DNA of 64,000 nt from Gossypium raimondii. Lineage: Eukaryota; Streptophyta; Magnoliopsida; Malvales; Malvaceae. Position 1 is the first letter of the stretch, and every line of letters begins with the position of its first letter. The stretch is from positions 17,112,001-17,176,000 of the forward strand of contig NC_068569.1 in NCBI RefSeq assembly GCF_025698545.1, written 5' to 3'. Position numbers and translations under genes: made by a program. Below are positions 1 through 12,700 of the stretch, piece by piece. Below the pieces are notes generated by a model, which did no database searches, had not been told where the DNA came from, and worked only from the letters and a program-made list of their open reading frames with translations.

Positions 1-375
1 AATAATAAATTAATTGATTTAATTTTTTCAATGATTTATCAAAACCAAAATAAAATTAAAACTTCAAGAATATTTAATAGTATACTTCAAATTAAAGTTT
101 AAAAAAATTGAATTATCAAAGACAATGCTTTTAATAATGTTTTGAATTTAAAAATAAAAAGGAAACGTGGCAATCTGCTCCGCACTCCCAAGCTTATCCT
201 CTGTTTTCGCTCTTAGCAGCGTCTAATTTTACGTGTCCCTCCAACAATATTTCACCAAGTTATTCAATTAAATAAAATAAGTTTTCTTTATTATTTTCTC
301 TTCATTATTCACTACAAGATCGCCGGCTTATCAAAAAAGACCGCTTTTTTTTCGTTTTTCAAGTCTTACGTTTAC
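1..375. other. AT-rich downstream flank of the LBD gene
   Basis: This stretch is AT-rich and lies beyond the stop codon of the minus-strand LBD gene, so it probably contains its 3' UTR. I see no coding region or repeat in it. Confidence 0.5.
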
Positions 376-1152
376 TCAAACGAAGAGTTTCAAAATCTTT
401 CTCTCTTGCCTTCCTTCATATTCGTTGCTTTCGGAAGCAGTTATCTCTGATTCCTCCGAGTACATCGACATCGTTTTTGCTTTCTTCTTTTCTTCTTCGT
501 ATCGCCTTCCGGCACGTCTTCCGTTACCGGACTTAGTCGTCGTCAAAGAGAGGCTTAGATCCGACGCCGCCGAAGCCGATTGATTGTCCATCATCATCAT
601 CCTCATCAAAGGATTGGACTCGGCGTAGCGGCTTGGGAAGTGGTACGACTCGTCGCCACAGAAACGATCAGATGACTCGTCGCAACTTGGCCTCCAAACT
701 CCGGCTGAAATCTCCGAAACAGGCCGTAAGGATCCGCCTCGAAGAACCGTATCCACCGCCGCCTGACAGATATGCCAGTTCCCACTGGATAACAGCCCTA
801 CCGCTCCGTTCACCGGATTCACGGTACGACCACATGCCTCGAACAATAAAGACTGAAACAAAGCTAACAAAATTCCAAAAAAACAAAAACACTCTTAAAT
901 ATACGTAAAGAATCAAATCAGAAATTCGATAACGTAAATAGAAAATGAAGTATTCTTGTAAAAATTACCAGGGCGTTGGGATTCAGGTACAGAAGAGATA
1001 AGAGAAAGTAAGTCACTACGGCCGAAAAACTTGGCGAGAAATAAGGTGGCGTTGCCTTGGGCTTCGGGGGATTCGATCCAACGTAAGCTTGACCGTAACA
1101 CACATGTCTCCCTGCACCCTTTTCGGAGCACTCGGCAACCGTTGCAGCTCAT
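376..1152 (-). CDS. LOB-domain (LBD) class II transcription factor, LBD37/38/39-like
   Basis: Two exons, 1152..969 and 863..376, give 223 residues. The ATG at 1152 opens directly on the LOB zinc-binding block, with the spacing C-x2-C-x6-C-x3-C (residues 3-17). The second exon resumes at the conserved run [13 protein letters not shown], and the intron splits the Ala codon (donor GTAATT, acceptor TTAG). The [10 protein letters not shown] and RGGSLRP segments are typical of class II LBD proteins, whose Arabidopsis members repress nitrogen-response and anthocyanin genes in the nucleus. Near the C-terminus is DLSLSL, an EAR-like LxLxL repression motif. The segment after the last zinc cysteine ([11 protein letters not shown]) differs from the remembered family form, which has a Pro-Cys pair there. 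The assignment to the 37/38/39 subgroup is inference. The LOB identity is firm. Confidence 0.9.
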
Positions 1153-3456
1153 ATTTCCCCCCTCAACTAACCACCGTCTGATCTTGAAAAGAAAAGAAAA
1201 AACTGATCCTTCTATTTGACCGGTGATTACTTGGGTTTCAAGCAAAGCAGGTAAAGAAAGTGGGCAAAAGGAGTGAGTGAGCTTGAAAAAAGCACAAGAG
1301 AAAGAAGAGAGGAGGAGGGTGGTATTTTAATGAACGTGATAGTTTAGGGGTTGAGTTAAGTTAACTGTGGTTGGGTTAAGGGGTATTGTTATTTTATTTG
1401 GATTTATGACGGTGGGGGGGAATATGAATATCTTCCAAACTCTGGGCACGAGCGGCTCCGTGTTTCCGCTTCCTTTTTTATGTTTTTATGACCACCGTTG
1501 GATTCCAAACTTTTTGATTGATGTGGATCGTTGGATTAGTTTTGTCCATCCAAATCTTTTCAATCTTTTTTGTACTTCCCTCTTAGTACGATTTATCAAA
1601 CACTAGAAGCCGGCAGAATCTGATCCTTGCTCTTCTTCTTAATTACACCCTTTAATTCACCAGTTAAAATTTGATTATTACACTAAAAAATTACTTCTCA
1701 ACTATTGTGTGGAGTAAAATTCAAAAAGAAGGCATAGCTTTATGAGAGTAAAAGAAAGGTGCTGTATTATGGGTAATGATGATAATTTTGATAATATTAG
1801 TGGGGGAATATAATCTTAATTGAGATGGGGATTGAAATTGTACATATAGAGTAGTTGAGGACAAAACCAGACAACAATATCCTTATCAGCACAGGTTCCA
1901 CTTTAGCATTAGTCAAGAAACAGTAATGGAACATGTTGGTTGCTATAGGAATATAATTTGATTTTGTCGACAAACCTACCTAGTTCTCAGCTAAGCTTAA
2001 CGCCACCCAACCTTTGTTTTTATTTTCTTTAGCTGTCTAAATTCTATTTGTTGCATACACAGATCAAAGGTCTAACAAGCTTCGAATCTGTCTCCCACCA
2101 TCTACAAAATGAACTCGACGAACCAATGGGCCTTATCTTTGGAACATGATTATTGTCATTATTATTATTATCTTCTTCTTATTATCTGTTACAGAACATG
2201 AAACCTTATTCGTCAGTCTAGGATTTGAAACCGGTCGATGGCAGATTGTGAAGGAGCTGCCCATTCCATGGCAGATAAACAACAGAATAATTGGTTGAAA
2301 GCATCTATGTTCAGGATTGGGTAAGGAATTTATATTCCTCTGCTGCACATCAGGCTTTTGTCTCATTGTATTTATGTATTTGGCATGCCATTGCAGTCAG
2401 TTTTACTTGAGACCTACACTGGTAAATGGTGATAGAAAAGATCAATGACCAGATTATTTTTAGTTTCGTTAATAATAATATTAATAATTATTCTTTTTTC
2501 AATTGTCATTAATCTGAAAATACAAATAAATACCAACCGTTTCCAAATGACTTATTTACTTTCTTATATATCAATTCTAAGCCCTTTGACATTGAGAAAG
2601 GATGATTTTTTACCTACTTCATAATAGTGAAAATATTATCATAGCATGCGTTCTTAAATGTTGAAGTTTATATAGATGCACATGCACCAGTTATACTCAT
2701 GTTTGATCCTTCTAAGTCATATTATATATGAAAATAAAAACTAGATCAGATTTTTACGTGCACTGTATTCTTTTTTTTTGGTGTAGGGGGGAGCCTTTTT
2801 GTGCAAAGTAGTGGTGGTGGTGATGGTGGAGAATGGAGTGTGTGGGTGTCCATGAAAATGACATCATTGTTTCTTTGTCTAAATTATCAGCAGATAGTTC
2901 AGCGGTGTGTAGCAATGTATGAAAGTTCTCTATAGTATATATACTATTACTTTAGCATGCGTCTTATCAGATACTACAGAAGTGAAGAAATCTGTCTCAT
3001 TTAAATGCTATTATTCCTTTAGTTTGCCTAGGAAGTGCAAGGTATAATTGTACTATTTTTAGTTTGCATGATTTATCAAAGGATAATATGTAGATGGATA
3101 ATGGGAAACTTGAGTGATTGCCCAAGGTTGAAAAAGATAGGAATTTTGAAGCTTAGCTAGCCACCCTACTTTCTTTTCAGCCACTGAAGCTCCAAAATCT
3201 GTCTATTTGCGTTCAAAATGAAATTTAATGATAATAGTGATCTCTGTATTGAATATATAAGGTAATAGTAATCTCTATATTTTCAAATTCCAGCTCAATT
3301 TTAGATGCAGACGGGGCGTCTCGGCATCTACTAGCTCAGTTAAACCCTGCAGCCATAGACTTGAGCTTAGTTTGGGCCTCTCGAGGCTTCAAGAGCTGTT
3401 TATTAAGTTTATGTTATTATAAATTTGTATGAAAGATCCAGCTAAAACGACTACTA
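1153..3456. other. Intergenic region upstream of the LBD gene
   Basis: The first few hundred bases must hold the LBD promoter and 5' UTR (minus strand). The rest is AT-rich with small ATT and GGT microsatellites near 2160 and 2810. Short open frames here show no recognisable domain. I see no further gene. Confidence 0.5.
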
Positions 3457-3529
3457 GCCCGTCTAGCTCAGTCGGTAGAGCGCAAGGCTCTTAACCTTGT
3501 GGTCGTGGGTTCGAGCCCCACGGTGGGCG
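3457..3529 (+). tRNA. tRNA-Lys (anticodon CTT)
   Basis: The 73-nt sequence folds as a tRNA. The acceptor stem pairs GCCCGTC with GGTGGGC, with a weak pair. The D arm has TAGCTCAGTCGG (A box). The anticodon stem CAAGG/CCTTG encloses the loop CTCTTAA with anticodon CTT at 3490-3492. The T arm has GGTTCGAGCCC (B box). The discriminator base is G and there is no intron. It is nearly identical to the plant nuclear tRNA-Lys(CTT) I remember. A T run follows at once, as expected for RNA polymerase III. Confidence 0.96.
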
Positions 3530-3533
3530 AATG

Positions 3534-3538
3534 TTTTT
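3534..3538 (+). terminator. RNA polymerase III terminator of the tRNA-Lys gene
   Basis: A run of five T begins five bases after the tRNA 3' end, followed by a second T run after CCCC. This is the normal Pol III stop signal. Confidence 0.8.
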
Positions 3539-6385
3539 CCCCTTTTGGCTTTTCTAGAGTCCTCGGTAGTAATGTACTTTTTGTAGAACCTGGGCTGGGT
3601 GGACTTATTTGTACTTTTTAAAATGAGAAAAAGAGTAGGTGTTTGATAGAAGAAGCTTAAGGTCCAGGTTTGACAACATCAGATCATATTCCATTCCACT
3701 TTTGAAGGCATTGGTTGATTGCAAATCTCGTTTTTGTCCTCAAGAAAAGGACGCAAGCAAATTGAAAACCCCTTTGACGGAGCATTTTATTTTGTTAATG
3801 GTAAATGTGGAAGCCAGATATCCTCCACTTGTGATTCCCCATCCAAAAATGCACTACTCATCAACGCCCTTCTTCCATCATCTCGGCTCCATATCAAACT
3901 TTCATTCAACACTTAAACTACAAACCTTCAAAGAAAAAAGAAAAAAAAACAAGCTCCCTTTCCATCACTAATCCCACTTACAACAACAACAAGTGGTGTG
4001 GGGTGGAAGGTGGAGTTTCTATAACTAAAAGCCTCTGCTTGAATTCTTCAACTATATCCTCATGAAAGAAGAACCTACAGCAAAGTTGACTTTAGAGATG
4101 TGTTTAAACTATTTCAAGTTTTTAGAGGCAACTATATTAAAATTTTATCTGATATAAGTTTTGGGTTTTGATAGCTTATAAATATCTAAAATGATCAAGT
4201 TAATTTGGACCACCTTATTATTCTTTTCCGTAGATGATAAACAAGTTGTGGAATTGCAGTGTATCTGGTCTAGTTTTCAATTGTGAAAAATAATAGAGAG
4301 AAGAGGTAGAGTTGCATTTGGGTTAAACCACTTGCCAAAACCCGATTATATAGTTTCATGGTAAGGTATATCTAAAGCTATGGGTGGAGGAGGACCACCG
4401 TTTCCCTCTTGTGAAAGATAGCTATTATTCAAGTCATTTTTTGACTTCAGCTTTTTCGTTTGTTTACTTTTAATTTGTCTTTGCCCACCAATCTAGAACG
4501 CCGACCTTCATACCCAAAGTCATACCGTACGGTCAAATGCTCACATACAAAGAACTTGGAGCCCCATTGAACCTTCTTAAACCATTGCCCCTGTGAAGTT
4601 TTGGCTTTGGATATTTTAGGTATTTTGACACAAAATTAAGAATTTTATAGCAAAATGGGACTCTTAGATTAAAATTTACTATTCAGCATTTGTCATCAAC
4701 ATCTGTCAGAAGAAATACAAAATTAACTGACATAAAAAGAAATAATCTAAGAGTTTTATTTGATTTTTTAAAAAAATCTAAAGCATCCTAAACTATAATT
4801 TTGATTCAAATAGAATATATATTGAGATGTTTTGTAAAATAAATTGTGATCACTGTTGTATGTCCTAACACTCATCATCATACTATTACTCTAAAATTAA
4901 AAAATAAAAATAAAAAACAGTATTTAATTGTATTTGGTATATAGCACTTTCATTTCATTAGTTAAGCTGATTAAACAAAATAATCCACCCTTTATAGAAT
5001 AGAATATATAGAGTCGGTTTGCCAACCACCTTATACATTAATCATTGAGCTACTATGTACTCCATTTTATCTTAATTAAACCTAAGACATTTATCTGACC
5101 GACCTATTATATCAATGAGGATTGAGATGAGACCACAGCCACAAATGCATCTATCAAAGGAGAGCTTATCTCTTCTCAACTTGGATTTATTGACGAAAAA
5201 AAAAATTCTTTATTACAAGGTTTTGCCAAACAAAGCCCCCCTTATTGCATTAGCAAAGGCAACACTGTCTGCTACTCTAGTTGACTTCACCGCACTTTTT
5301 TTTTTTTTGTTTAATTTAGACTTTCAGCTTCCTTTTTTATGAAAGAAGATCATCTCATAAAAGGGGCTTTTGTTTTCCCAACTTTGGCTGTGAACCATAA
5401 GTAAAACTAATTACGGCATAAGGCATATCTTTGTTGTTTGTTTAATACGTGTAAGCTGTATGTTTTTGAATTTATTAAGGCGGAAAATTCGGTTGGAAAT
5501 AGGGAAGGCGGAACTCTACTAGAAGAGGATTTTGCCAACTCACCAAATTCCTGCTAATCTCTTTCAGATGGCAAATTAAACAAGGAATTAATTCCTTACG
5601 CCCTTGCCTTAATTACTGTATAAAATATATGTAAGAATGGTTAGCCACCGCTACCACTTTTGGGAGTTGGAGTAGACAAATGGTGGCATCATAATTCACT
5701 AAGAAGAATCCGAATCACTTTCCTATCAATCATTCACTGAATAACCACAACCAATAATAATACTCTTTAAAAAGTTTATATATATAAAAAAGGAGGCCCC
5801 TTACATTGAGCAAAAGGCCATCTACCTGTCATCCTAATCTCTTCCCCTCACACGGAAAACGGCGTGCCAAAACAAAACAGAGAGCTCTCCACTCCAGCTC
5901 CAAAGCTCCCATCCCCCATGCCTATCTTCTTATCCACATGCACCAAACATCCCTTCTCCTCACCTCCACTTCCCAACACTCGTTGAAATATTTTAAATAA
6001 AACTATAAATTGAGAATATTAGGCCAAGAATCGATGAAAGCATGCAACATGGACATGATCCTCTCATTCCCTACCAGTTATAAACATCCATCCCTTTCAT
6101 GCAACAAACAACACTCCTTGAATTGCCACCTCATTTATTGCGCACGTTCACTGTATTAAAATAAAATTTTACAACTGTAAGCCTAAGATAAGTACCAAAT
6201 TGTGAAGAATTAATTGAATTCACTAAATAATAAACACAGTAGCAATTGAGACTGATGATGAGTTGTTCAAGTGCTATGTACAGAGGCCAAAAACGAAAAT
6301 TGTTTCACCAAAACAAAAGAAACACATTCAATCTGGTCTAAATTTTAATTAATTCCTACACAACTATAAGAAAAAAAAAAAGCTT
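3539..6385. other. Intergenic region between tRNA-Lys and the zinc-finger gene
   Basis: AT-rich DNA without a recognisable gene. Open frames at 3639..3971 and 5806..6000 have low-complexity translations and no known motif. The last few hundred bases probably carry the 3' UTR of the minus-strand zinc-finger gene. Confidence 0.5.
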
Positions 6386-7216
6386 CTAATTTGTTTCGTT
6401 GACTTGCATTTTGGGTGGCATCCGCACCAAGAGACGTGGCTTCTTAGCAGGGTGTGGGCTTTCCACTTCATCATCACCGCCAGATACGAAGAAGTTAGCC
6501 GGTGAGAATTCTGGCAAAGCCGGTAGGTTCAGGTCAAAGTCGATTCGCTGGCTGATGTGGCTCATGGTATTGGTTGAGCCCACTCCTTCAGATGTCGTCA
6601 CGCCGCTGGCGCTAGCGGTTGCGCTAGCATTATTCCCAGCCCCACCTTCATAGTGGCATCGCTTGTGGCCTCCCAAGGCCTGGCCAGTAGGGAAGTTTTT
6701 GTGGCAGATAGAACACTGGTGGGTTTTACCGCTTGGGTTCAAAGCAGATGAAATAACTCCGCCAGCAGTGGCAGAGGTGGTTGTCGACGTTGACTGGTCA
6801 TCGTTTCCGCCTGAAAGCTTACGGTGGCTGGCTTTGTGACCACCCAAAGCCTGGTAAGAGTTAAAGGACTTGTTGCAAACGCTGCACTTGTAGCTAACAT
6901 TTTGCACTGTTGAGGTCGGTGCTGGTGCTGGTGCTGGTGCTGGTGCTGGTGCAGGCGGTGGTGAGGCGGTTGGAGTAGGAGAACGATGGCGGTGTGGGAT
7001 AACAGAAGTGTTGGTGGAGTTGGCATCACCGCCGCGTGCTAGCATGATAAGGCAGAGAGCGAGGTATTCTTCCTCGGTGGTCACATGATCGAAACGCGGT
7101 CGCTTGGAACGCTTACGCTTGGTGAACGATTCCAGGCAGTGTAAGTTAGTGGTATCTTCAAAGTGGAAAGGAGGCGTAGCGGTTGTAGTTGGAGAGTTGA
7201 GAGCTTCTAAAGCCAT
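6386..7216 (-). CDS. ZAT10: C2H2 zinc-finger transcriptional repressor, ZAT10/STZ-like
   Basis: Intronless, 276 residues. I chose the ATG at 7216 because the protein then begins MALEAL, the usual start of this family; an in-frame ATG 30 bases upstream adds an unconserved leader. In order it has a basic KRKRSKRPR stretch (probable nuclear signal), the L-box [16 protein letters not shown], an Ala-Pro repeat, and two plant-type C2H2 fingers with the QALGGH core ([21 protein letters not shown]-like and [21 protein letters not shown]-like). It ends with the EAR repression motif [11 protein letters not shown]. Arabidopsis relatives (ZAT10, ZAT6, AZF) are stress-induced repressors in the nucleus. 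Order relative to the bHLH, SPOC and SAT32 genes matches Arabidopsis AT1G27730, which favours ZAT10. A TTTAAAA at about 7364-7370 on the minus strand could be its TATA box. A chromovirus lies about 0.9 kb upstream of the ATG. Confidence 0.93.
   Translation of the reverse strand: MALEALNSPTTTATPPFHFEDTTNLHCLESFTKRKRSKRPRFDHVTTEEEYLALCLIMLARGGDANSTNTSVIPHRHRSPTPTASPPPAPAPAPAPAPAPTSTVQNVSYKCSVCNKSFNSYQALGGHKASHRKLSGGNDDQSTSTTTSATAGGVISSALNPSGKTHQCSICHKNFPTGQALGGHKRCHYEGGAGNNASATASASGVTTSEGVGSTNTMSHISQRIDFDLNLPALPEFSPANFFVSGGDDEVESPHPAKKPRLLVRMPPKMQVNETN
6918..6953 (-). repeat. Coding hexanucleotide repeat (Ala-Pro) in the zinc-finger gene
   Basis: About six tandem copies of GGTGCT (plus-strand reading), the last being GGTGCA, encode an alternating Ala-Pro stretch between the L-box and the first zinc finger. 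Pure copies suggest recent slippage, so the length may vary between individuals. Confidence 0.9.
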
Positions 7217-8093
7217 CCGATTGATTCCAACACCGAAAGTAAACACAAAAAACGAAGGAACCTTTGGTTATGAATTGGGATGCTAGAGAGATGCAGAGCA
7301 AAAGTGTTTGAAAGGGGAAAGAAATTGTGAGTTGAAGGAGACTGAGAAGTGAGGGGATGGGGTTTTAAAGGGGGAACGAAGTTGCGTGACAAGTGGAGAG
7401 AAGTGAGAAAAGTATAGCCCAAGTTGATAAACTAGACAAATAGTTGGTTATTTGGCAATGGGCAAGAAACAAATGTAAGTAGTTGAGTTTTCTTGGTGGG
7501 TGGTGGCTAAAGAGGCAATACCTAAGTGGGTCAAACAGACAAGATTGAATGAATCTAAGAATCGTGAGAAACCGAGAAGGAAGTAGAGAGTGAAGGTCCT
7601 TTCTTTTTCCCTTTCTATAAAGTGAAAAACACTTGGAAGGATGATATAATAAGAAGGAACAGGGCAGCCCCCCCAAACAGAGTTCAAAATCAAAACGCGG
7701 TGAAATTCAGGAAAATATGGGATGCCAGGCAGGCAAGCCCTGCGTCAAAGCAGCAGATTGCTGCCAAGACTTTTCCTTGTCTTTGGGTGCCGACTCAGTC
7801 GTTGCTTTGCATTTGGACCATGATTCATGATTATGATTCCCAAATCAATTTCACGATTCTTAAAATCTTTAATATGCGGATGAAACTTCAACTTATTATT
7901 AGTCATGTGAAGAAAATCGATTTTTTTTTAACAAAATATTGAAGATTATGATTTTGATGATTATTGATTAATAATGTGGGGATATATTTTTTTTTATTGC
8001 ATAGCATATCAGCCACAAAACTTGAGTTCCATGAATTTCTAACAATGTCCCTATGTCATGGGTTGCGCATGGGAGCCTGCAATCATGACGAAC
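7217..8093. other. Upstream region of the zinc-finger gene
   Basis: This holds the 5' UTR and promoter of the minus-strand zinc-finger gene. It is bounded on the far side by the chromovirus LTR. No convincing coding region was seen. Confidence 0.55.
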
Positions 8094-8627
8094 TCGTACA
8101 ATCCATCACATTTGAGGGAGGTCATTTGGCCAAATCGGACTGGTCTATTGCTTGGAGAGATTAAAAGCCCATCTCCGGAGCTTGGTAAATATGGAAGGTG
8201 ATCTTCAGAGATATGTGATCCTAGACATTAAATGTAATCTTTAGAAGATACGATTATGTAATCTTAGAGATTTGATATCTAGATAGCTTTTAATCGTAGC
8301 CATTGATGTACTTTGATTTATATCGTTGATTTTGGGGAAGCTCAGCTATAAATAGAGGCCTCTCCGCTTATTGTAATGCATTCAGTTATTAATAGAATTT
8401 TGAGAGCATTCCCTCAAATTTTTCTCTCAAGTGTTCTTATTTTTCTGTGGCTTTTGTTCATATTTCAAGTTCGTTCTTACTTTGTTCTTCTATTGTTCTT
8501 CGTTGGTGCCTTAGAGGAATTCTGTTGAATCCTCAATTGTTGCGAGTTAGGCTGACTTAGACGTTTTTGTGTAAAGAAACTACCTAAGGCCGTACGGATC
8601 GCGTGGGAAAGATCTAAGCCCGTGACA
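8094..8627 (+). repeat. 5' LTR of the chromovirus
   Basis: 534 bp, ending CCGTGACA just before the primer-binding site. It contains a TATA box (TATAAATA at 8347-8354). It aligns without gaps to 13167-13700. Confidence 0.93.
8347..8354 (+). promoter_or_regulatory. TATA box of the 5' LTR
   Basis: TATAAATA within CAGCTATAAATAGAGGCC, conserved in the 3' LTR at 13420-13427. It is the likely core promoter of the element. Confidence 0.7.
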
Positions 8628-8629
8628 AT

Positions 8630-8642
8630 TGGTATCCGAGCC
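8630..8642 (+). promoter_or_regulatory. Primer-binding site, initiator tRNA-Met type
   Basis: TGGTATCCGAGCC begins two bases after the LTR. It differs by one base from the TGGTATCAGAGC core complementary to initiator tRNA-Met, the common primer for plant Ty3/gypsy elements. Confidence 0.8.
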
Positions 8643-8666
8643 AGCGTTCAAAGGCACCGTTGAAAG

Positions 8667-9720
8667 ATGTCAAAAGAAGTTGCTAAGAATGCTGAGGGAA
8701 TAGAGACCCGTGGAGGGCTAGGAAAGTTAGTCGCTCAAGGGACATACTGTCAGCTTTAGAGGATCGAGTCGTCACTCTTAAGGAATCCGTGAGAGATATC
8801 AAGGAGATGATTAATGATGTCGATGATAAGCTCAATGATATGTTGCAGTCTATGCTGGAGCAGCTCAAAGTGTATGTGTTGGATAATGTTGAAAAGCTAA
8901 CTGGTAGGGATGATGCCATTGAGGCTATGATGACGACCTTGAAAGAGGAGATTGCGAAGCTTAAGGGTGAACTCACAATTTACAAGGCTGCTTTGGGCAA
9001 TGAAGGGTTAGCTGTTGTCACACTCAAGCCTAGTGTTGATGTTCCTAAGCCCAAGGAGTTCAAGGGAACAAGGTCTACAAGAGATGTGGATAACTTTCTA
9101 TGGGGAATCGAGCAATACTTCCGTGCCAAAGGCATCACGAAGGATGACACTAAGGTAACTACTGCTGGTATGTATCTTTCTAACATTACTTTGTTGTGGT
9201 GGTGTCGTAGGTCCATCGATGTGAGACGTGGTGGGACTGAAATTAGAACTTGGGAGGAGTTCCGATGTGAATTCAAAGCACAGTTTTATCCAGAGTATGC
9301 CGAGGATGAGGATCGGGAAAAGTTACGCCGACTTGTGCAATAAAGCACTGTGAGGGAGTATGTGCAGGAGTTTAGCGAACTCATGCTTCAAATATCAGAT
9401 ATGGGTGAGAAAGAGGTGTTTTTTTCCTTCATGGATGGGTTGAAACCATGGGCAAAGCAAGAGTTGCAACACCGATGAGTCTAAGAGCTTACCAAGGCCA
9501 TGTCTGTAGCAGAATCGTTTGCTGAATTTGGTGGGAAAAAAGATAAGCCTGATTCTTCTAATCCCAAATTCAATTTAAAGGGCAATAGTGGGGGAGATAA
9601 AGAGAGGCCCACTAGGAACGGAAACGATAAGAAGCCTTAGGAAAAAAGAAAGAGTGGGCCTATAAGTTACTTTCATTGTAATGGCTCACATATGATTAAA
9701 GACTGTCCAAAGAAGGCCGC
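8667..9720 (+). pseudogene. Broken gag gene of the chromovirus
   Basis: An ATG at 8667 starts a frame that stops near 8757. The main Gag frame (from about 8760) then runs through a coiled-coil-like stretch and the retrotransposon Gag core (FKGTRSTRDVDNFLWGIEQYF and following). It is interrupted in frame at 9341 (TAA, from CAA), 9476 (TGA), 9482 (TAA, from CAA) and 9638 (TAG, from CAG). The nucleocapsid zinc knuckle near 9674-9710 reads YFHCNGSHMIKDC, so the first Cys of the C-x2-C-x4-H-x4-C motif has become Tyr. Gag and protease share one frame. Confidence 0.88.
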
Positions 9721-12700
9721 ATTCTCTGCTATGGAAGCAAAAATAAAGTCAGATGTGGATGATAACAATCTTGGTTCAATACTAAGGGGTGTCGAAGATA
9801 AGACGAGTCATAGGCTGATGTTTGTAGACATCATTGTGGCCGGTAGGAAATTGGATGCGCTTGTCGACACAGATGCGCCTGATTTGTTCATGTTCGAAGA
9901 GGCTGCTCATAAACTTGGCCTCAAGATAGAGAATGAGTCGGGTCGAATCAAAACGGTGAACTCAAAAAGTGTTCCAATCAATGGGGTTGCAAAGGGGGTG
10001 GATCTCCAACTTAGCAATTGGACCAGCAAGGTATCCATTAAGGTAATACCGCTTGATGACTATGATTTTGTAGTTGGATTAAGTTTCCTTAATCGGGTTA
10101 ATATGTTTATTGTTCCTTCGAGTAATTACATGGTGATTTTGGGTTTGAACAATCAATGCATGGTGAGAATGACAAGGAAAAGAAGCTTGGAGGGAAAAAC
10201 ACTATCAAAAATTCAATTTGCTAAAGGAGTACGCAAAGATGAAGTCTCCTATTTAGCCACCTTGAAGATCGAGGATACTGTTAAGTCCGTTGGTGAGATC
10301 CTGAAAGAAGTGGGCCAATTATTGCAGTCTTTTTGGGATGTGATGCCCGCTCAGTTGCCTAAAATTTTGCCACCCAAAAGGAAGGTAGACCACAAGATCG
10401 AGTTAGTGTCCAACATGGTGCTGCCAACAAGGGCCCCCTATCGTATGTATCTGCCGTAATTAGAAGAGTTACGAAAATAATTGAAGGAACTTTTATATGC
10501 AGGATTCATTAGGCTATCTAAATCTCCATATGGTGCACCAGTATTATTTCAAAAGAAACATGATGGGTCGTTGAGAATGTGCATCGATTCTCGGGTTCTA
10601 AACAAGATCACTGTGAAGAACAGGTACCTTATTCCTCTTATTACGGATTTGTTAGATCAATTTAGTAGTGCGAGATGGTTTACCAAGTTGGATTTAAGAT
10701 CGGGGTACCATCAAGTTCGGATAGCTAAAGGGATGAGCCAAAGACAGCTTGTGTGACGTGGTATGGTTCGTATGAGTTTCTTGTGATGCCCTTCGGTCTT
10801 ACGAATTCCCCAGCTACATTCTGCACCCTAATGAATAAGGTACTTCAACCTTTTCTTGATCGTTTTGTGGTTGTTTGCCTTGATGATATTGTGGTGTATA
10901 ATAAGTCTCTTGAGGAGCATGTGGGACACTTGAGGGAGGTGTTCCAAACTTTGAGGGAAAATGAGTTGTTCGTCAAAGAGGAGAAGTGCTCATTTGCCCA
11001 ATAAGAAGTGTCATTCCTAGGCCACATTGTGGGAGGTGGCAAGATTCGAATGGATGAGAGCAAAATTTAGGCTATTGTTGAGTGAGAGCGTCTAACCAAG
11101 GTGACGGAGTTGAGATCTTTCCTTGGGTTAGCGAATTACTATCGACGCTTCATCAAAGGCTACTCTAGAATTACCACACCCTTGACGGACATGTTGAAAA
11201 TGGGGAAGGTATGGGATTGAAATCCGCAATGTGAGAGGACCCTTTAATCAATTGAAGCATGCGATGACGAGGGAGCCCGTACTTGCTTTGCCAGATTATT
11301 CGAGGCTTTATGAGGTATGTACGGATGCATCAGATTATGCCATTGGGGGAGTACTGATGCAAGATGAACATCCAATTACTTTTGAGACTCGAAAGTTTAA
11401 TGAGACAGAGCGGAGGTACACGGTCCAAGAAAAGGAGATGACCGTTGTGGTGTTCTGCTTATGCACATGGAGACATTATTTACTGGGTTCCAGGTTCGTG
11501 GTCCTTATTATTAATGTTGTTAACAATGATTTTCTAAACTAAAAAAAGTTGTCTCCCAATTAGGCTCGTTGGCAGGTTTTCTTAACTGAGTTTGATTTCA
11601 CAATGGGGTATAAGCCGGTGAGTGCCAACATTGTGGCTGACGCACTTAGCCGAAAGATAGAGTTTGCGACAATTAGTCAACTTGATGGTTCCTTATTGAA
11701 ACGCATTCGAGAGGGATTGTCCCATGATCCCACAGCTAAAAATTTGATTGAGCTTACCAAGGAGGGAAAAACGAATAGATTTTGGCTTGATGGGGAGCTG
11801 CTATACACTTATGGGCACTGTCTCTATGTGTCCCATTATGGGAAATTACGTAAGGAAGTCATGAAGGAGTGTCATGACTCAAGATGGGTGGGTCATCCAA
11901 GGATGTACCATACTTTAGCCCTTTTGGAGGATTGTTACTACTGGCCTCTTATGGGTGATGATATAGAGACTTATGTGAAAACTTGTTTAATATGCCAACA
12001 AGACAAGGTCGAGTTAAAAACTCCAGCTGATTTGCTACAACTCTTGCACATTTCGAAAAGACCATGGGAGAGTGTATCCATGGATTTTATTGTTGGTTTG
12101 CCTAAGTTTGATGAGTTTGCGAGTATTCTTGTTGTGGTGGACAGGTTTTCGAAGTACGTAACGTTTATTCCGGCTACCAAGGAGTGCCCTGTTGAGGAGG
12201 CAGCTCGTTTATTTTTTAGACACTGGGTGAAATATTGGGAAGTGCCACTGTCTATTATCAGTGATCGAGATGGACGATTTACGGGCCGATTCTGGACGGA
12301 GTTGTTTAAGTCAGTGGGCTCAAACTTGAACATTTCTACGAGCATGCATCCGCAAACTGATGGGCAAACCGAACGAGTAGATGCATAGTTGGAAACATAT
12401 ATTCGACACTACGTGAGTGCCACACAAAGGGATTGGCCAAAGTTGTTGGATGTGACCTAATTTTCATACAACTTGCAGCGAAGTGGGGCCATGAATCAAA
12501 GTTCGTTCGAAATATTGACGGGCCAACGACCACTCACACATAACGCTGTTATGACCCGTTATACAGGTTCAAATATGGTAACTTATTAATTTGCGAAAGA
12601 TTGGCAAGAGAAGAATGGATTGGCTAGAGCTTGTTTACACGAGGTAAGTAAGCGCAGCAAGAAGTGAGCCGATCAGAATCGAAGAGATGTGCAATTTCAG

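Noticed and set aside
3639-3971. A 110-residue open frame
   Set aside because: Low-complexity translation with no known motif, no family resemblance and no splice or codon evidence.
5806-6000. A 64-residue frame just after a TATATATATAAAA tract
   Set aside because: The first codon is not ATG, the product matches no family I know, and TATA-like runs are common in this AT-rich DNA.
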